DNA from: Jannaschia seohaensis
GTDB lineage: Bacteria > Pseudomonadota > Alphaproteobacteria > Rhodobacterales > Rhodobacteraceae
Length of the DNA stretch: 64,000 nt
NCBI RefSeq assembly: GCF_900116765.1
Contig: NZ_UETC01000010.1
Coordinates: 1 to 64,000, forward strand
Direction of reading: 5' to 3'
Shown: positions 1 through 8,013 of the stretch, in pieces
Layout of the letters: each line of letters opens with the position of its first letter
How positions within the stretch are numbered: the first letter of the stretch is position 1
Position numbers and translations under genes: made by a program
Notes under the pieces: model-generated
What the model was told of the DNA's origin: nothing
Seen by the model: the letters and a program-made list of their open reading frames with translations, nothing else
Database searches by the model: none

Positions 1-226
1 CGATCTGCCGCACCTTCACCCCAAACGAATGCCGCAACTACCTCCGACACGCAGGCTATGCTCCAGAATTATGATCCGACGCTTTAAGGCCGCCATGGTG
101 CGTCCTTTCCGTAAGGGGGCGGGTCTGAGAAAACACCCGCGCGCGGGAGAGGTTCCGTCGGTGCGGGGACGTCTTGAAGCCCGCGCGCGGATGCCGTCAG
201 GTGGGGTCGCGAGACCCGGAGACCCC

Positions 227-1057
227 ATGACCCGATCCTATTACGCCCCGCCCGGCGGCCACCCGCCGCAGACCCAGCTCCTGACAGACCGGGCGGTGTT
301 CAAGACGGCCTATGCCGTGATCCCCAAAGGCACGCTGCGCGACATCACGGCCAGCGTCCTGCCGCATTGGCAGGAAACAAGGCTTTGGGTTCTGGCGCGG
401 CCAATGACCGGCTTTGCCGAGACCTTCAGCCAATATGTGATGGAAGTCGCGCCCGGCGGCGGCTCCGACCGGCCCGAGGCGGATGCGGGGGCGCAGGCCG
501 CGCTCTTCGTGGTCGAGGGCGCGGTGACGGTGACGCTGGACGGCACCGCGCACGCGCTGGGGCAGGGCGGCTATGCCTGGCTGCCGCCGGGGGCTGCCTG
601 GACCCTGCGCAACCAGGGCGACGTTCCCGCCCGCTTTCACTGGATCCGCAAGCGCTATGTGCCCGCCGAGGGCATCCCCGTCCCCGCGGCGGTCTTCACC
701 TCCGATGCGGAGGTCACGCCCTCGGTCATGCCGGACACGAACGGCGCCTGGGCCACGACGCGCTTCGTAGATCCGGCGGATCTGGGCCATGACATGCATG
801 TCACCATCGTCACCTTCCAGCCTGGCGGCGTGATCCCCTTCCTGGAGACCCATGTGATGGAGCATGGGCTCTATGTGCTTGAAGGGAAGGCGGTCTACCG
901 GCTCAACGACGATTGGGTCGAGGTGGAGGCGGGCGACTTCATGTGGCTGCGCGCCTTCTGCCCGCAGGCCTGCTACGCGGGCGGGCCGGGGCCGTTCCGC
1001 TATCTGCTCTACAAGGACGTGAACCGCCACGCGGCACTGGGCACGCCATGGACCTGA
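227..1057 (+). CDS. allE: (S)-ureidoglycine aminohydrolase (bicupin)
   Basis: This 276-residue cytoplasmic bicupin would release ammonia from (S)-ureidoglycine to give (S)-ureidoglycolate in allantoin/purine breakdown. Cupin folds lie at about residues 60-135 and 190-265. In the second cupin E207, H209, H213 and Q247 have the same spacing (+2, +4, +34) as the Mn ligands I recall for E. coli AllE (E235, H237, H241, Q275), which is strong evidence for this family rather than a generic cupin. The open frame extends further upstream, but the ATG at 227 begins the family-like N-terminus (MTRSYYAPPGG). The stop overlaps the next gene by 10 bases, so the two are co-transcribed. No other allantoin genes are in the window. 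Confidence 0.85.
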   Translation: MTRSYYAPPGGHPPQTQLLTDRAVFKTAYAVIPKGTLRDITASVLPHWQETRLWVLARPMTGFAETFSQYVMEVAPGGGSDRPEADAGAQAALFVVEGAVTVTLDGTAHALGQGGYAWLPPGAAWTLRNQGDVPARFHWIRKRYVPAEGIPVPAAVFTSDAEVTPSVMPDTNGAWATTRFVDPADLGHDMHVTIVTFQPGGVIPFLETHVMEHGLYVLEGKAVYRLNDDWVEVEAGDFMWLRAFCPQACYAGGPGPFRYLLYKDVNRHAALGTPWT

Positions 1058-2196
1058 CGGGACTGGAGCCGGGCTATGACATCCCCGCGCTGCCGGGCAT
1101 GGCGGAGGCGGAGATCCACACGCCCTGCCTGATCCTGGACCTCGACGCCTTGGAGCGGAACCTGCGGCGCATGGCGGGGATCGCGGCCGCCCATGGGGTC
1201 GCCCTGCGCACTCATGGCAAGATGCACAAGTCGGTCGACGTCCAGAAGCTCCAGCAGGAGATCGGCGGCGCCTGTGGCGTCTGCTGTCAGAAGGTCTCCG
1301 AAGCGGAGGCCTTCGTCCGTGGCGGCATCACGGATGTGCTGGTGTCCAACGAGGTCACGCATCCCGCCAAGATCGCGCGGCTGGCGGCGCTGCCCCGGCA
1401 GGGGGCGCGGGTGAGCGTCTGCGTGGATGACCTGGAAACTGTCGCGGCGCTGTCGGCGGCGGTGCAGGCGGCGGGGACCGAACTGGTCTGTCTGGTCGAG
1501 ATCGATTGCGGCGCGAACCGCTGCGGCGTGACGGAGCCCGCCGAGGCCGTCGCCCTGGCCCAGGCGGTCGCGGCGGCTCCGGGCCTGCGTTTTGAGGGCA
1601 TCCAGGCCTATCAAGGCGACGTGCAGCACATCCAAGATCACACTGACCGGGCGGAAGCCGCCCGCGCCTCGATCGCCAAAGCGCGCGCCGCGGTGGACGC
1701 GCTGAAGGACGCGGGCCTGCCCTGCGGCACCGTGACGGGCGGCGGGACGGGAAGCTTCCGCTTCGAGGCCGCTTCTGGCGTCTATACCGAGCTGCAATGC
1801 GGCTCCTACGCGTTCATGGACGCCGATTACGGGCGGATCGAGGATGCGGAGGGCCGGCGGCTGGACGCGGAGTGGGAGAACGCGCTTTTCGTGCTCACCT
1901 CAGTCATGTCCCACGTCAAACCGGACCGCGCCGTGGTCGATGCGGGCCACAAGAGCTACGCCATCGACAGCGGTCTGCCCGTCGTTTTCGGGCGCGACGA
2001 CCTGAGTTTCCTGGGCTGTTCCGATGAGCACGGGAAGGTCTTGGACCCGGAAGGCCGGTTGAAGATCAACGACCGGCTGCGGCTGGTCCCCGGCCATTGC
2101 GACCCGACCTGCAACCTGCACGACTGGTATGTCGGCCTGCGCGGCGGGCGGGTCGAGACCGTTTGGCCCGTCTCCGCCCGCGGCAAGGTGTTCTGA
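1048..2196 (+). CDS. bhcC: 3-hydroxy-D-aspartate / beta-hydroxyaspartate aldolase, DSD1-type PLP enzyme
   Basis: This 382-residue PLP enzyme of the D-threonine aldolase/DSD1 fold-III family would interconvert beta-hydroxyaspartate with glycine plus glyoxylate. The PLP-lysine region is THGKMHKS at residues 55-62, and the C-terminal metal site VPGHCDPTCN is typical of the family. The whole sequence (start YDIPALPGM, end VETVWPVSARGK) closely resembles the Paracoccus BhcC that I remember. The ATG at 1048 lies inside the end of the ureidoglycine gene, showing translational coupling. The other bhc genes (bhcA, bhcB, bhcD, bhcR) are not in the window. Another D-threo-3-hydroxyaspartate or D-threonine aldolase is possible. 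It ends 4 bases from a convergent gene. Confidence 0.75.
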   Translation: MDLTGLEPGYDIPALPGMAEAEIHTPCLILDLDALERNLRRMAGIAAAHGVALRTHGKMHKSVDVQKLQQEIGGACGVCCQKVSEAEAFVRGGITDVLVSNEVTHPAKIARLAALPRQGARVSVCVDDLETVAALSAAVQAAGTELVCLVEIDCGANRCGVTEPAEAVALAQAVAAAPGLRFEGIQAYQGDVQHIQDHTDRAEAARASIAKARAAVDALKDAGLPCGTVTGGGTGSFRFEAASGVYTELQCGSYAFMDADYGRIEDAEGRRLDAEWENALFVLTSVMSHVKPDRAVVDAGHKSYAIDSGLPVVFGRDDLSFLGCSDEHGKVLDPEGRLKINDRLRLVPGHCDPTCNLHDWYVGLRGGRVETVWPVSARGKVF

Positions 2197-2200
2197 GCGC

Positions 2201-5200
2201 TCAGCGCGTGACCGTGTAGAGCCGTCCGGTCTCGAACGGGCCATCATGCACGGTCTCGGTCCCGTCGGGCCAATGGACCCGCATCTCGGTCAGCGTCCGC
2301 CCCTCGGCCGGGGCGAAATGCGCGCGCGGCGCGTCGAAGGACATGTAGCCGCCGCCCAACTGGATCTCGCGCATCTGCGTGACGCCCGCATCGTCGGTCA
2401 TCTCGATCCGCGCGCCGATCCCGTCCGGCGTACCGCCCGCGTGCCGCAGCTCGACCGCGAGGCCGGGCGCCTGGGTCGCGTTCACGAAGACCGCGAGCGG
2501 CCCGTTCACGGGATGGGTGACGATGTCGAGATCGCCATCGCCGTCGATGTCGAACTGCGTGGCGGCGGCCGTCATCAGATAGTCCTCCAGCCCGAACGGC
2601 CCGGAGGCCTCCACGAAGGTCCCGTCGCCCTGGTTGTGGAAGAACAGATTGGACGGCGAGACCTCGTTCGGGACCCAGGTGCCGTTAACGATATAGATGT
2701 CCTGGAGCCCGTCATGGTCGTAATCCCCGACCTTCGTGTCCCAGGACCAGCCGCCGACATCGAGCCCCTGCAGCTCGGCCACGTCCGCCCAGCCCTCGCC
2801 CTCAGGCGTCAGCAGCACGTTGGAGCGCAGTATCTGCGGATGGGTCGGCGCGATCTCGGCCTCGCTGGGCTGGCGCGCGGGCTTGAAATGCAGGTCGCAA
2901 TAGGCGCGGGGCACGCGCTGGCCCGCCTCGATCAGCGCGCAGATCGACGGGTCGCGGCGCTGGATGGCCAGGTCCTTGACCAGCATGGCGCGGCATTCGC
3001 TGGCGTAGCGGCCGGTCATCTCCTCACAGCGAGCGGCATAGCCCGGGTCGAACTGATTGCCGGAGCGATACCAGGTCTTGATCTCCATGTTGCGGCTGCA
3101 GGTGGCGCGCGCTTCGGCGTCCTCGATGCCGTCGCAGTAGAGCTCCAGATCCTGCATCTTGAGGCGGCTGGACACGCCGGAGGAGCGGCCGGAGATCTGG
3201 GCGAAGTAGATATCGGTCCGGCCGCTATTGTGCAGGTCGGCGGTCTTGATCGCCATCGTGGTCGTCGTGGTGTGGGGGATGCGGCCGCTCTCATGGCCTA
3301 GCATCTCGAACCCGCCCGCCCCGTCGCCCAGATAGAAATAGTCGGGAATGTCGAAATCGTTGCCGACCAGCAGGTCTTGAGACCCGTCATCGTCGAAATC
3401 GGTGAACAGGATCGACAGGGTCTCGCCCGGGAGGCCGGGCAGGTCGGTGCGGCGCTCGAAGCTGCCGCCGTCGTTCCACAGGATCTGGTTGCGGGATTCC
3501 TCGCCCGGAATGCGGCGATACCAGCCGGCGGCCCAGTTGCCCGCCGCGATGTCGAGGTCTCCGTCCCGGTCGGGATCGCCGAGGCTGAGCGCCATGGCGA
3601 GCGGCGCGCCCTCGGTCCCGGGGATGGGCCGGGGCGGCGCGGCCCCGAAGGCGCCTCCGACATTGGGCCAGATATGCAGCCCGTCGAGATAGCTGGCGAG
3701 CAGCAGGTCGAGCAGCCCGTCGCCGTCCAGATCGGCCAGGACGGCGTTGAAGATATAGGCCCCGGTCAGCGGCCCGAGATCGGCGGGCAGGCGGGTGAAC
3801 TGCCCGGTGCCGTCATTGTCGTAGATGTAGACGCCCGCCTCGGTGGAGGCGACCACGAGGTCGAGATCTCCGTCCCGGTCGATATCGCCCGAGGCGAGGC
3901 TGCGCCCCTCCCAAAAGGGGGGCCACATGTCGCGCATGGTGAACTCGACCGGCTTGTCGATGCCGATCCGCGAGGCCTCTTGCCTCACGAAGCCCGTCTC
4001 GGCGGCGGGCGAGGGAGGGGCGAGCGGGGCTGAGGTCAGCACCGGGCCTTCGCCGCCGTAGAGCGGGCCGTCATGGCCGGCCTCGCCCAGCAACATCTCC
4101 AGCGCGCGCTCCTGCTGCCAGGTATGATAGGCTTGCACCCCCGCGCCCGCGACGACGCCCAGAATCAGGACCGCGCCTGCCAGCATGAAGGCCGCGCGGC
4201 GCCCGAGCGACTGCGCCACGATGAAGAAGGAGTAGACGGAGAACGTCCCCAGCGTGAAGAGCAGCGTCATCACATAGCCATGGGCCAAGCCCGCCCCGAG
4301 CAGCGCCCCGGTCACCACCACGTCAAAGGCGATCGGTACGGGCAGGAACAGGCCCACCACCCCGAGGAGGATCAGCGCCCAGATCGCGAAGTCCAGCCCG
4401 ACGATCAGATTCTGCGGCAGCAGCGTTGCCGCGATCGCGCCGAGGAAACCGGCAAGCAGCATCAGCGGGACGGTCATCTTGAGGATATACCAGAGGTTCG
4501 CGGCATAGGACCGGGCGACGCCCCAAAGCGCGGCGAGCACCCCTTCGCGCGGGGTATCGGGCGCGGAGGGGGGCAGGGGCATGGGGCAGACGACCTCCTC
4601 CTCGGGCAGGGAGGTCTGCGGCAGGAAGCGGCAAAGCAGCGGGACCGCGATCAGGATGATGGCGAGGCTCAACGCGATCTTGGTGATCGCGATATAGGCG
4701 GGCAGCAGGCTGAACGCCATCGTCAGCACCACGATGTTGAGCGTGGGCGAGGCGACCATCGCGGCCAATGTGGTCTCCGCCCGCATGCCCGACGAATACA
4801 TCCCCCGCGCGATCGGCGCCGCGCAGTTGACGCAGACGCCCAGAGGCGTGCCGATCACCAGACCCAGTGCGGCGTTGGACCAGCCGCCCTTGAAGCTGCG
4901 CTGCCGGAACAGCGGCGCCAGCGTCAGAAAGGCCGCGCCGAAGAGCACGCCGAAGGTCATGCCCTTCTTGTTGGTGTCGATCCAGTTGAGCGTGGACCAG
5001 AAGATCCGCTCCAGCGTGCCCATCGTCTCGGTCAAGGCAAAGCGGGCCTCGAAGCTGAGCGGATCCTCCAGCTGGATCGCGCCCGACATCATCGCCTTCT
5101 CGTCGAGCGACGGATAGCGCGAGCCGGTCCAGAACAGGTAGGCCAGCGTGACCACGAGCGCTGCTGCGAAGAAGAAGCGCAGCTCGTAGGGGTGACGAAT

Positions 5201-5212
5201 AAAGCGCTCCAT
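2201..5212 (-). CDS. Permease fused to FG-GAP/VCBS repeats and an ASPIC/UnbV domain
   Basis: This is a 1003-residue membrane protein. Residues 1 to about 370 form a polytopic permease of the COG0701/DUF318 type: after the first membrane segments comes GVCVNCAAPIARGMYSSG and then MVASPTLN, which match the family's cysteine motif and ASPxxN signature. Residues 420 to about 900 carry at least six calcium-blade FG-GAP/VCBS motifs (DIDRDGDLD, DLDGDGLLD, DPDRDGDLD, DFDDDGSQD, DYDHDGLQD, DIDGDGDLD). The last 90 residues resemble ASPIC/UnbV (GIGARIEM, HWPDGTE). The large C-terminal part is probably periplasmic. Substrate is unknown; relatives of the permease have been tied to metals or organoarsenicals. 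It follows the S74 gene on the same strand by 49 bases. Confidence 0.75.
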   Translation of the reverse strand: MERFIRHPYELRFFFAAALVVTLAYLFWTGSRYPSLDEKAMMSGAIQLEDPLSFEARFALTETMGTLERIFWSTLNWIDTNKKGMTFGVLFGAAFLTLAPLFRQRSFKGGWSNAALGLVIGTPLGVCVNCAAPIARGMYSSGMRAETTLAAMVASPTLNIVVLTMAFSLLPAYIAITKIALSLAIILIAVPLLCRFLPQTSLPEEEVVCPMPLPPSAPDTPREGVLAALWGVARSYAANLWYILKMTVPLMLLAGFLGAIAATLLPQNLIVGLDFAIWALILLGVVGLFLPVPIAFDVVVTGALLGAGLAHGYVMTLLFTLGTFSVYSFFIVAQSLGRRAAFMLAGAVLILGVVAGAGVQAYHTWQQERALEMLLGEAGHDGPLYGGEGPVLTSAPLAPPSPAAETGFVRQEASRIGIDKPVEFTMRDMWPPFWEGRSLASGDIDRDGDLDLVVASTEAGVYIYDNDGTGQFTRLPADLGPLTGAYIFNAVLADLDGDGLLDLLLASYLDGLHIWPNVGGAFGAAPPRPIPGTEGAPLAMALSLGDPDRDGDLDIAAGNWAAGWYRRIPGEESRNQILWNDGGSFERRTDLPGLPGETLSILFTDFDDDGSQDLLVGNDFDIPDYFYLGDGAGGFEMLGHESGRIPHTTTTTMAIKTADLHNSGRTDIYFAQISGRSSGVSSRLKMQDLELYCDGIEDAEARATCSRNMEIKTWYRSGNQFDPGYAARCEEMTGRYASECRAMLVKDLAIQRRDPSICALIEAGQRVPRAYCDLHFKPARQPSEAEIAPTHPQILRSNVLLTPEGEGWADVAELQGLDVGGWSWDTKVGDYDHDGLQDIYIVNGTWVPNEVSPSNLFFHNQGDGTFVEASGPFGLEDYLMTAAATQFDIDGDGDLDIVTHPVNGPLAVFVNATQAPGLAVELRHAGGTPDGIGARIEMTDDAGVTQMREIQLGGGYMSFDAPRAHFAPAEGRTLTEMRVHWPDGTETVHDGPFETGRLYTVTR

Positions 5213-5261
5213 GAAGCGGCCCTCTTGATTGACGTCCGCCGGTCGCGCAGACAGCTCGACC

Positions 5262-6428
5262 TTAGCGTGCCGATAGTTGTGTCTCTAGCGCCTCAATACG
5301 TGCCAGGAGCGCTTGAATCGCCGCGAGCGCGACACCGTTCCCGTCGAGGGACGCAATGCCCGTCTCGCTGGCACCGAGCCCGAAATTTGCATGGAAATCC
5401 TGCGCCATGGGTCCGATATGGCGCGTCCCTGCCTCGGCATCGTGGAGATATGTCCACTCGGCGATGTCGAGCGCCGCGACACCTGCGAGAATCTTGGCCG
5501 AATCGACCGGTTCCATCGCGGTCTTGCGTGTCCTGTCGGAGGATTCGACCACGACACCGTCGATCAGGATGTCACCTGTGTTCGAGAGTTCGAACACGCG
5601 GTCATGCGGGTTTTCGGTGGGCGAGAGCCACATCGACTGGCCCGCGCTGAACAGCCAGCTCGCATCCGATCTGGAGGTGTTGTTCATATAGATCTGCACC
5701 GCCCCGTCATTGCGCAGGTCGAGCATCCGCAAGGGCCCGGATCCCCCCGTGTCCTCCATTTTGAGATTGCCGGTGCCTTCGGTGCTGACGACGTGGAGCG
5801 CGGTATCGGGGTACTCGACCCCGACGCCCATGCGGCCGCCTCGGAAGGTGGCGATGCCGTCATTCGCCCCCGCCACGACCGAAAACGGGATGTCGCCCGT
5901 GACCGCGTCGCGCACGAAGAAGCTGCCGTCCGATCCGCCGATCTCCCAGGTATAGGCAGAAAACCCCCCGGCCGTGCTCTGCTCCAGGCGCAGCGTGGGC
6001 GTGTCCGGCTTGAGCAGATGCAGGTCCGCCTGAGGGGCGGAGACGCCTAGTCCGAGGCGTCCGGAACGCGCCAGATAAATGGCGTTCTGCGGGGCGCCCG
6101 CTTCGAGCAGGAGCAGATCGGCCCCGCCGGTCATGTCGGTGATCTTGAAGATGTCGCGGTCGTTCTGACCCGGCTCGTTCGCATAGACCCGCCAGTCATT
6201 CGCCGGAAAGCTGCCGCCAGAGGCCGATGTGTCGTCGAAATGGATCGACAGGGTCGTGGCCTTGAGCCTCAGCGGGTCGTTCCCGAAATTCTCCGTGCTG
6301 AGACAGCCATTCCCGACGCAGAGCGCGTCGCGGATTGTCGTATCGCTGTCGATCAAGTCCGCCCAGCCAGGGCCAGCCCCAAGGATCAGTGTTGCGGCGA
6401 GGCTGGCTCGGCTTGGCGATAACGGCAT
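5262..6428 (-). CDS. Secreted protein with C-terminal S74 self-cleaving chaperone domain (copy 1)
   Basis: A 388-residue protein; the ATG at 6428 is chosen because it opens a Sec signal peptide (LAATLILGAGPGWA). The body carries short LGLGVSAPQADLHLL- and GVGVEYPDTALHVV-type repeats, as in trimeric beta-prism fibres. The C-terminal 110 residues match the intramolecular chaperone auto-processing (peptidase S74) domain: ESSDRTRKTAMEPVD supplies the Ser/Lys-type cleavage site, followed by WTYLHD and HIGPMAQDFHANFGLG and a coiled-coil end. It is expected to trimerise and cut itself just before the conserved serine. It is the most diverged of three tandem copies. Phage tail spikes share the domain, but no phage genes are nearby. 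Confidence 0.75.
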   Translation of the reverse strand: MPLSPSRASLAATLILGAGPGWADLIDSDTTIRDALCVGNGCLSTENFGNDPLRLKATTLSIHFDDTSASGGSFPANDWRVYANEPGQNDRDIFKITDMTGGADLLLLEAGAPQNAIYLARSGRLGLGVSAPQADLHLLKPDTPTLRLEQSTAGGFSAYTWEIGGSDGSFFVRDAVTGDIPFSVVAGANDGIATFRGGRMGVGVEYPDTALHVVSTEGTGNLKMEDTGGSGPLRMLDLRNDGAVQIYMNNTSRSDASWLFSAGQSMWLSPTENPHDRVFELSNTGDILIDGVVVESSDRTRKTAMEPVDSAKILAGVAALDIAEWTYLHDAEAGTRHIGPMAQDFHANFGLGASETGIASLDGNGVALAAIQALLARIEALETQLSAR

Positions 6429-6534
6429 ATTGGACGCTCCAAACGGTCGGAAAACAAGACATTGCCCGTGCAGGGCGCGGACCCATGTCTCGACGTTACG
6501 GAGCGGGGCCGGATGCGGCAAATCCTATTGTCAC

Positions 6535-6561
6535 GGGGCGGCCCTTGGCTAGGGCCGCCCC
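6535..6561 (-). terminator. Hairpin downstream of S74 copy 2
   Basis: A perfect 11-bp GC stem (GGGGCGGCCCT) with a 5-base loop lies 9 bases past the stop codon of the gene ending at 6571. No T tract follows, so it may be a factor-assisted terminator or an RNA 3' end protector. Confidence 0.6.
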
Positions 6562-6570
6562 TGGAGCGTC

Positions 6571-7794
6571 TCAGTTCGCCGCGCGCAGCGCGTCGATCGC
6601 CTCCAAAGCGGCGTCCAGATCCGCACGAAGCGCGGCGTTTTGCGCATTCAGAGCCTGGATCGCGGCCAGCGCAACGCCGGTGCCGTCCAGCGACGAGATC
6701 CCGGTCTCGTCCGCGCCGACACCGAAGGCCGCATGGAAGTCCTGGGCCATCGGGCCGATATGGCGGATGCCTTCCTCAGCGTCGTGGATATAGGTCCATT
6801 CCGCGACGGGCAGTTGGCTCACCTTGGTGAGGATCGTGTCCGGGTCCACTGGCTCGATCGCCGTCTTGCGGTTCTTGTCCGACGATTCGGTCAGTGTGCC
6901 GTCAATGGTCAGGTTGCCGTTGGCGGCCAAATCGAATACCGCGTCCCCCGCGTTCTCGGTCGGGGACATCAGCATGCTGGCCCCGGCGCTGAACAGCCAG
7001 TCGTTGCCGTTCTTGGTGTTGAGCATGTAGAGTTGGGGCGCACCCTGGTTTTCAAGCCGCAGCATCTGCTCCGGGCCTTGATCCCCCGTGTCCTTGACGA
7101 GCACCTGCGTCGTGCCGTCGGCCCCTCGCACATCGAGCGACTGCGACGCGTTCTGAATCCCGATTCCGACGCCGACCGAGTTGACTGTCAGCGCGTTCGT
7201 TGGCGAGTTCGGGAGGATCTTGAAGGGCAGTTGGGACGAATTGGTCGCGTCGCGGACGAAGAAGTTCGCCTCGTTGCCGGCGATGTCCCAGGTCTGAGGG
7301 GTGAAGCCGCTCGACCCGTTCTGCTCCAGACGAAGGGTAGGGCTGTCGCCATCGACGATTTGGAGTTCGACGACTGGATTGTTCGTGCCCATGCCGATCT
7401 GTCCTGACGAATCGACAATCAGCGCGTTGGCGCCCGCACCTGCCTCGACGACGAACGGGCGGTTTCCGGCTGTCGCGTCCTCGATGGCCAGGAAGTTGGC
7501 GCCGCCGTTACTCGAGTCGTTGGCCACGAAGCGCCAGTCATTGCTGGGGAAGCTGGCGGAGCTGGATGTGTCGTTGAAGAAGATCCGGAGGTTGTTTTCC
7601 TTAAGGATCTGCGTGTCGAAGCCGAAGCTCTCGGAAGCCGTGCAGTCGACTCCGACGCAGAGGCTTCCGATGACGATCAAGTCGTCGTTGATGACCTGGG
7701 CCGCCATCGCGCCACCCGGAACCATCGCAAGCGCCAGCGCAGCGGCGCTGACCCGGCTTCTATAGGAAATGTCAAAAGGCGTGAATAAAGGCAT
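6571..7794 (-). CDS. Secreted protein with C-terminal S74 self-cleaving chaperone domain (copy 2)
   Basis: A 407-residue paralogue of the gene at 8014, with near-identical stretches along its whole length (QVINDDLI, KENNLRIFF, SGFTPQTWD, NDWLFSAGASM, HIGPMAQDFHAAFGVGADE). An N-terminal signal peptide (SAAALALAMVPGGAMA) is followed by fibre-like IGMGTNNPVVELQI repeats. The S74 domain has ESSDKNRKTAIEPVD at the predicted cleavage point and a heptad-rich tail (LNAQNAALRADLDAALEAI). No enzymatic domain is seen in the body. It has its own promoter-like sequence upstream and a hairpin downstream, so it is probably a single-gene transcript. It is likely an extracellular or cell-surface trimer; function unknown. 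Confidence 0.75.
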   Translation of the reverse strand: MPLFTPFDISYRSRVSAAALALAMVPGGAMAAQVINDDLIVIGSLCVGVDCTASESFGFDTQILKENNLRIFFNDTSSSASFPSNDWRFVANDSSNGGANFLAIEDATAGNRPFVVEAGAGANALIVDSSGQIGMGTNNPVVELQIVDGDSPTLRLEQNGSSGFTPQTWDIAGNEANFFVRDATNSSQLPFKILPNSPTNALTVNSVGVGIGIQNASQSLDVRGADGTTQVLVKDTGDQGPEQMLRLENQGAPQLYMLNTKNGNDWLFSAGASMLMSPTENAGDAVFDLAANGNLTIDGTLTESSDKNRKTAIEPVDPDTILTKVSQLPVAEWTYIHDAEEGIRHIGPMAQDFHAAFGVGADETGISSLDGTGVALAAIQALNAQNAALRADLDAALEAIDALRAAN

Positions 7795-7865
7795 TCATCC
7801 GGTCCCCCGTGCAGATGCGACGTCGCTCGCAGTGTACCGGCATGCTGTGGCCGATTTGTGTCGTG

Positions 7866-7894
7866 ACGCTAAGTTACGCGATTACCTTTCTCAA
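7866..7894 (-). promoter_or_regulatory. Candidate sigma-70 promoter for S74 copy 2
   Basis: TTGAGA at 7889-7894, a 17-bp spacer and TAGCGT at 7866-7871. The arrangement TTGAG-N13-TAACTTA recurs upstream of copy 3 although the surrounding DNA differs. Confidence 0.45.
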
Positions 7895-8013
7895 GACTTT
7901 GTTGGCCCGCCATGCTGCGGCGCGTCCGTCGGACGCAAATCTGCGCCGCGACGGCACGACGCCAGGCAGGAGGGCGCAAGATCCCCGCGGCGGTGACGGG
8001 TCCTAAGGACGGA

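Noticed and set aside
4073-5650. A 525-codon plus-strand frame rich in Arg, Gln and His
   Set aside because: Antisense to the permease fusion and the S74 gene; low-complexity shadow translation.
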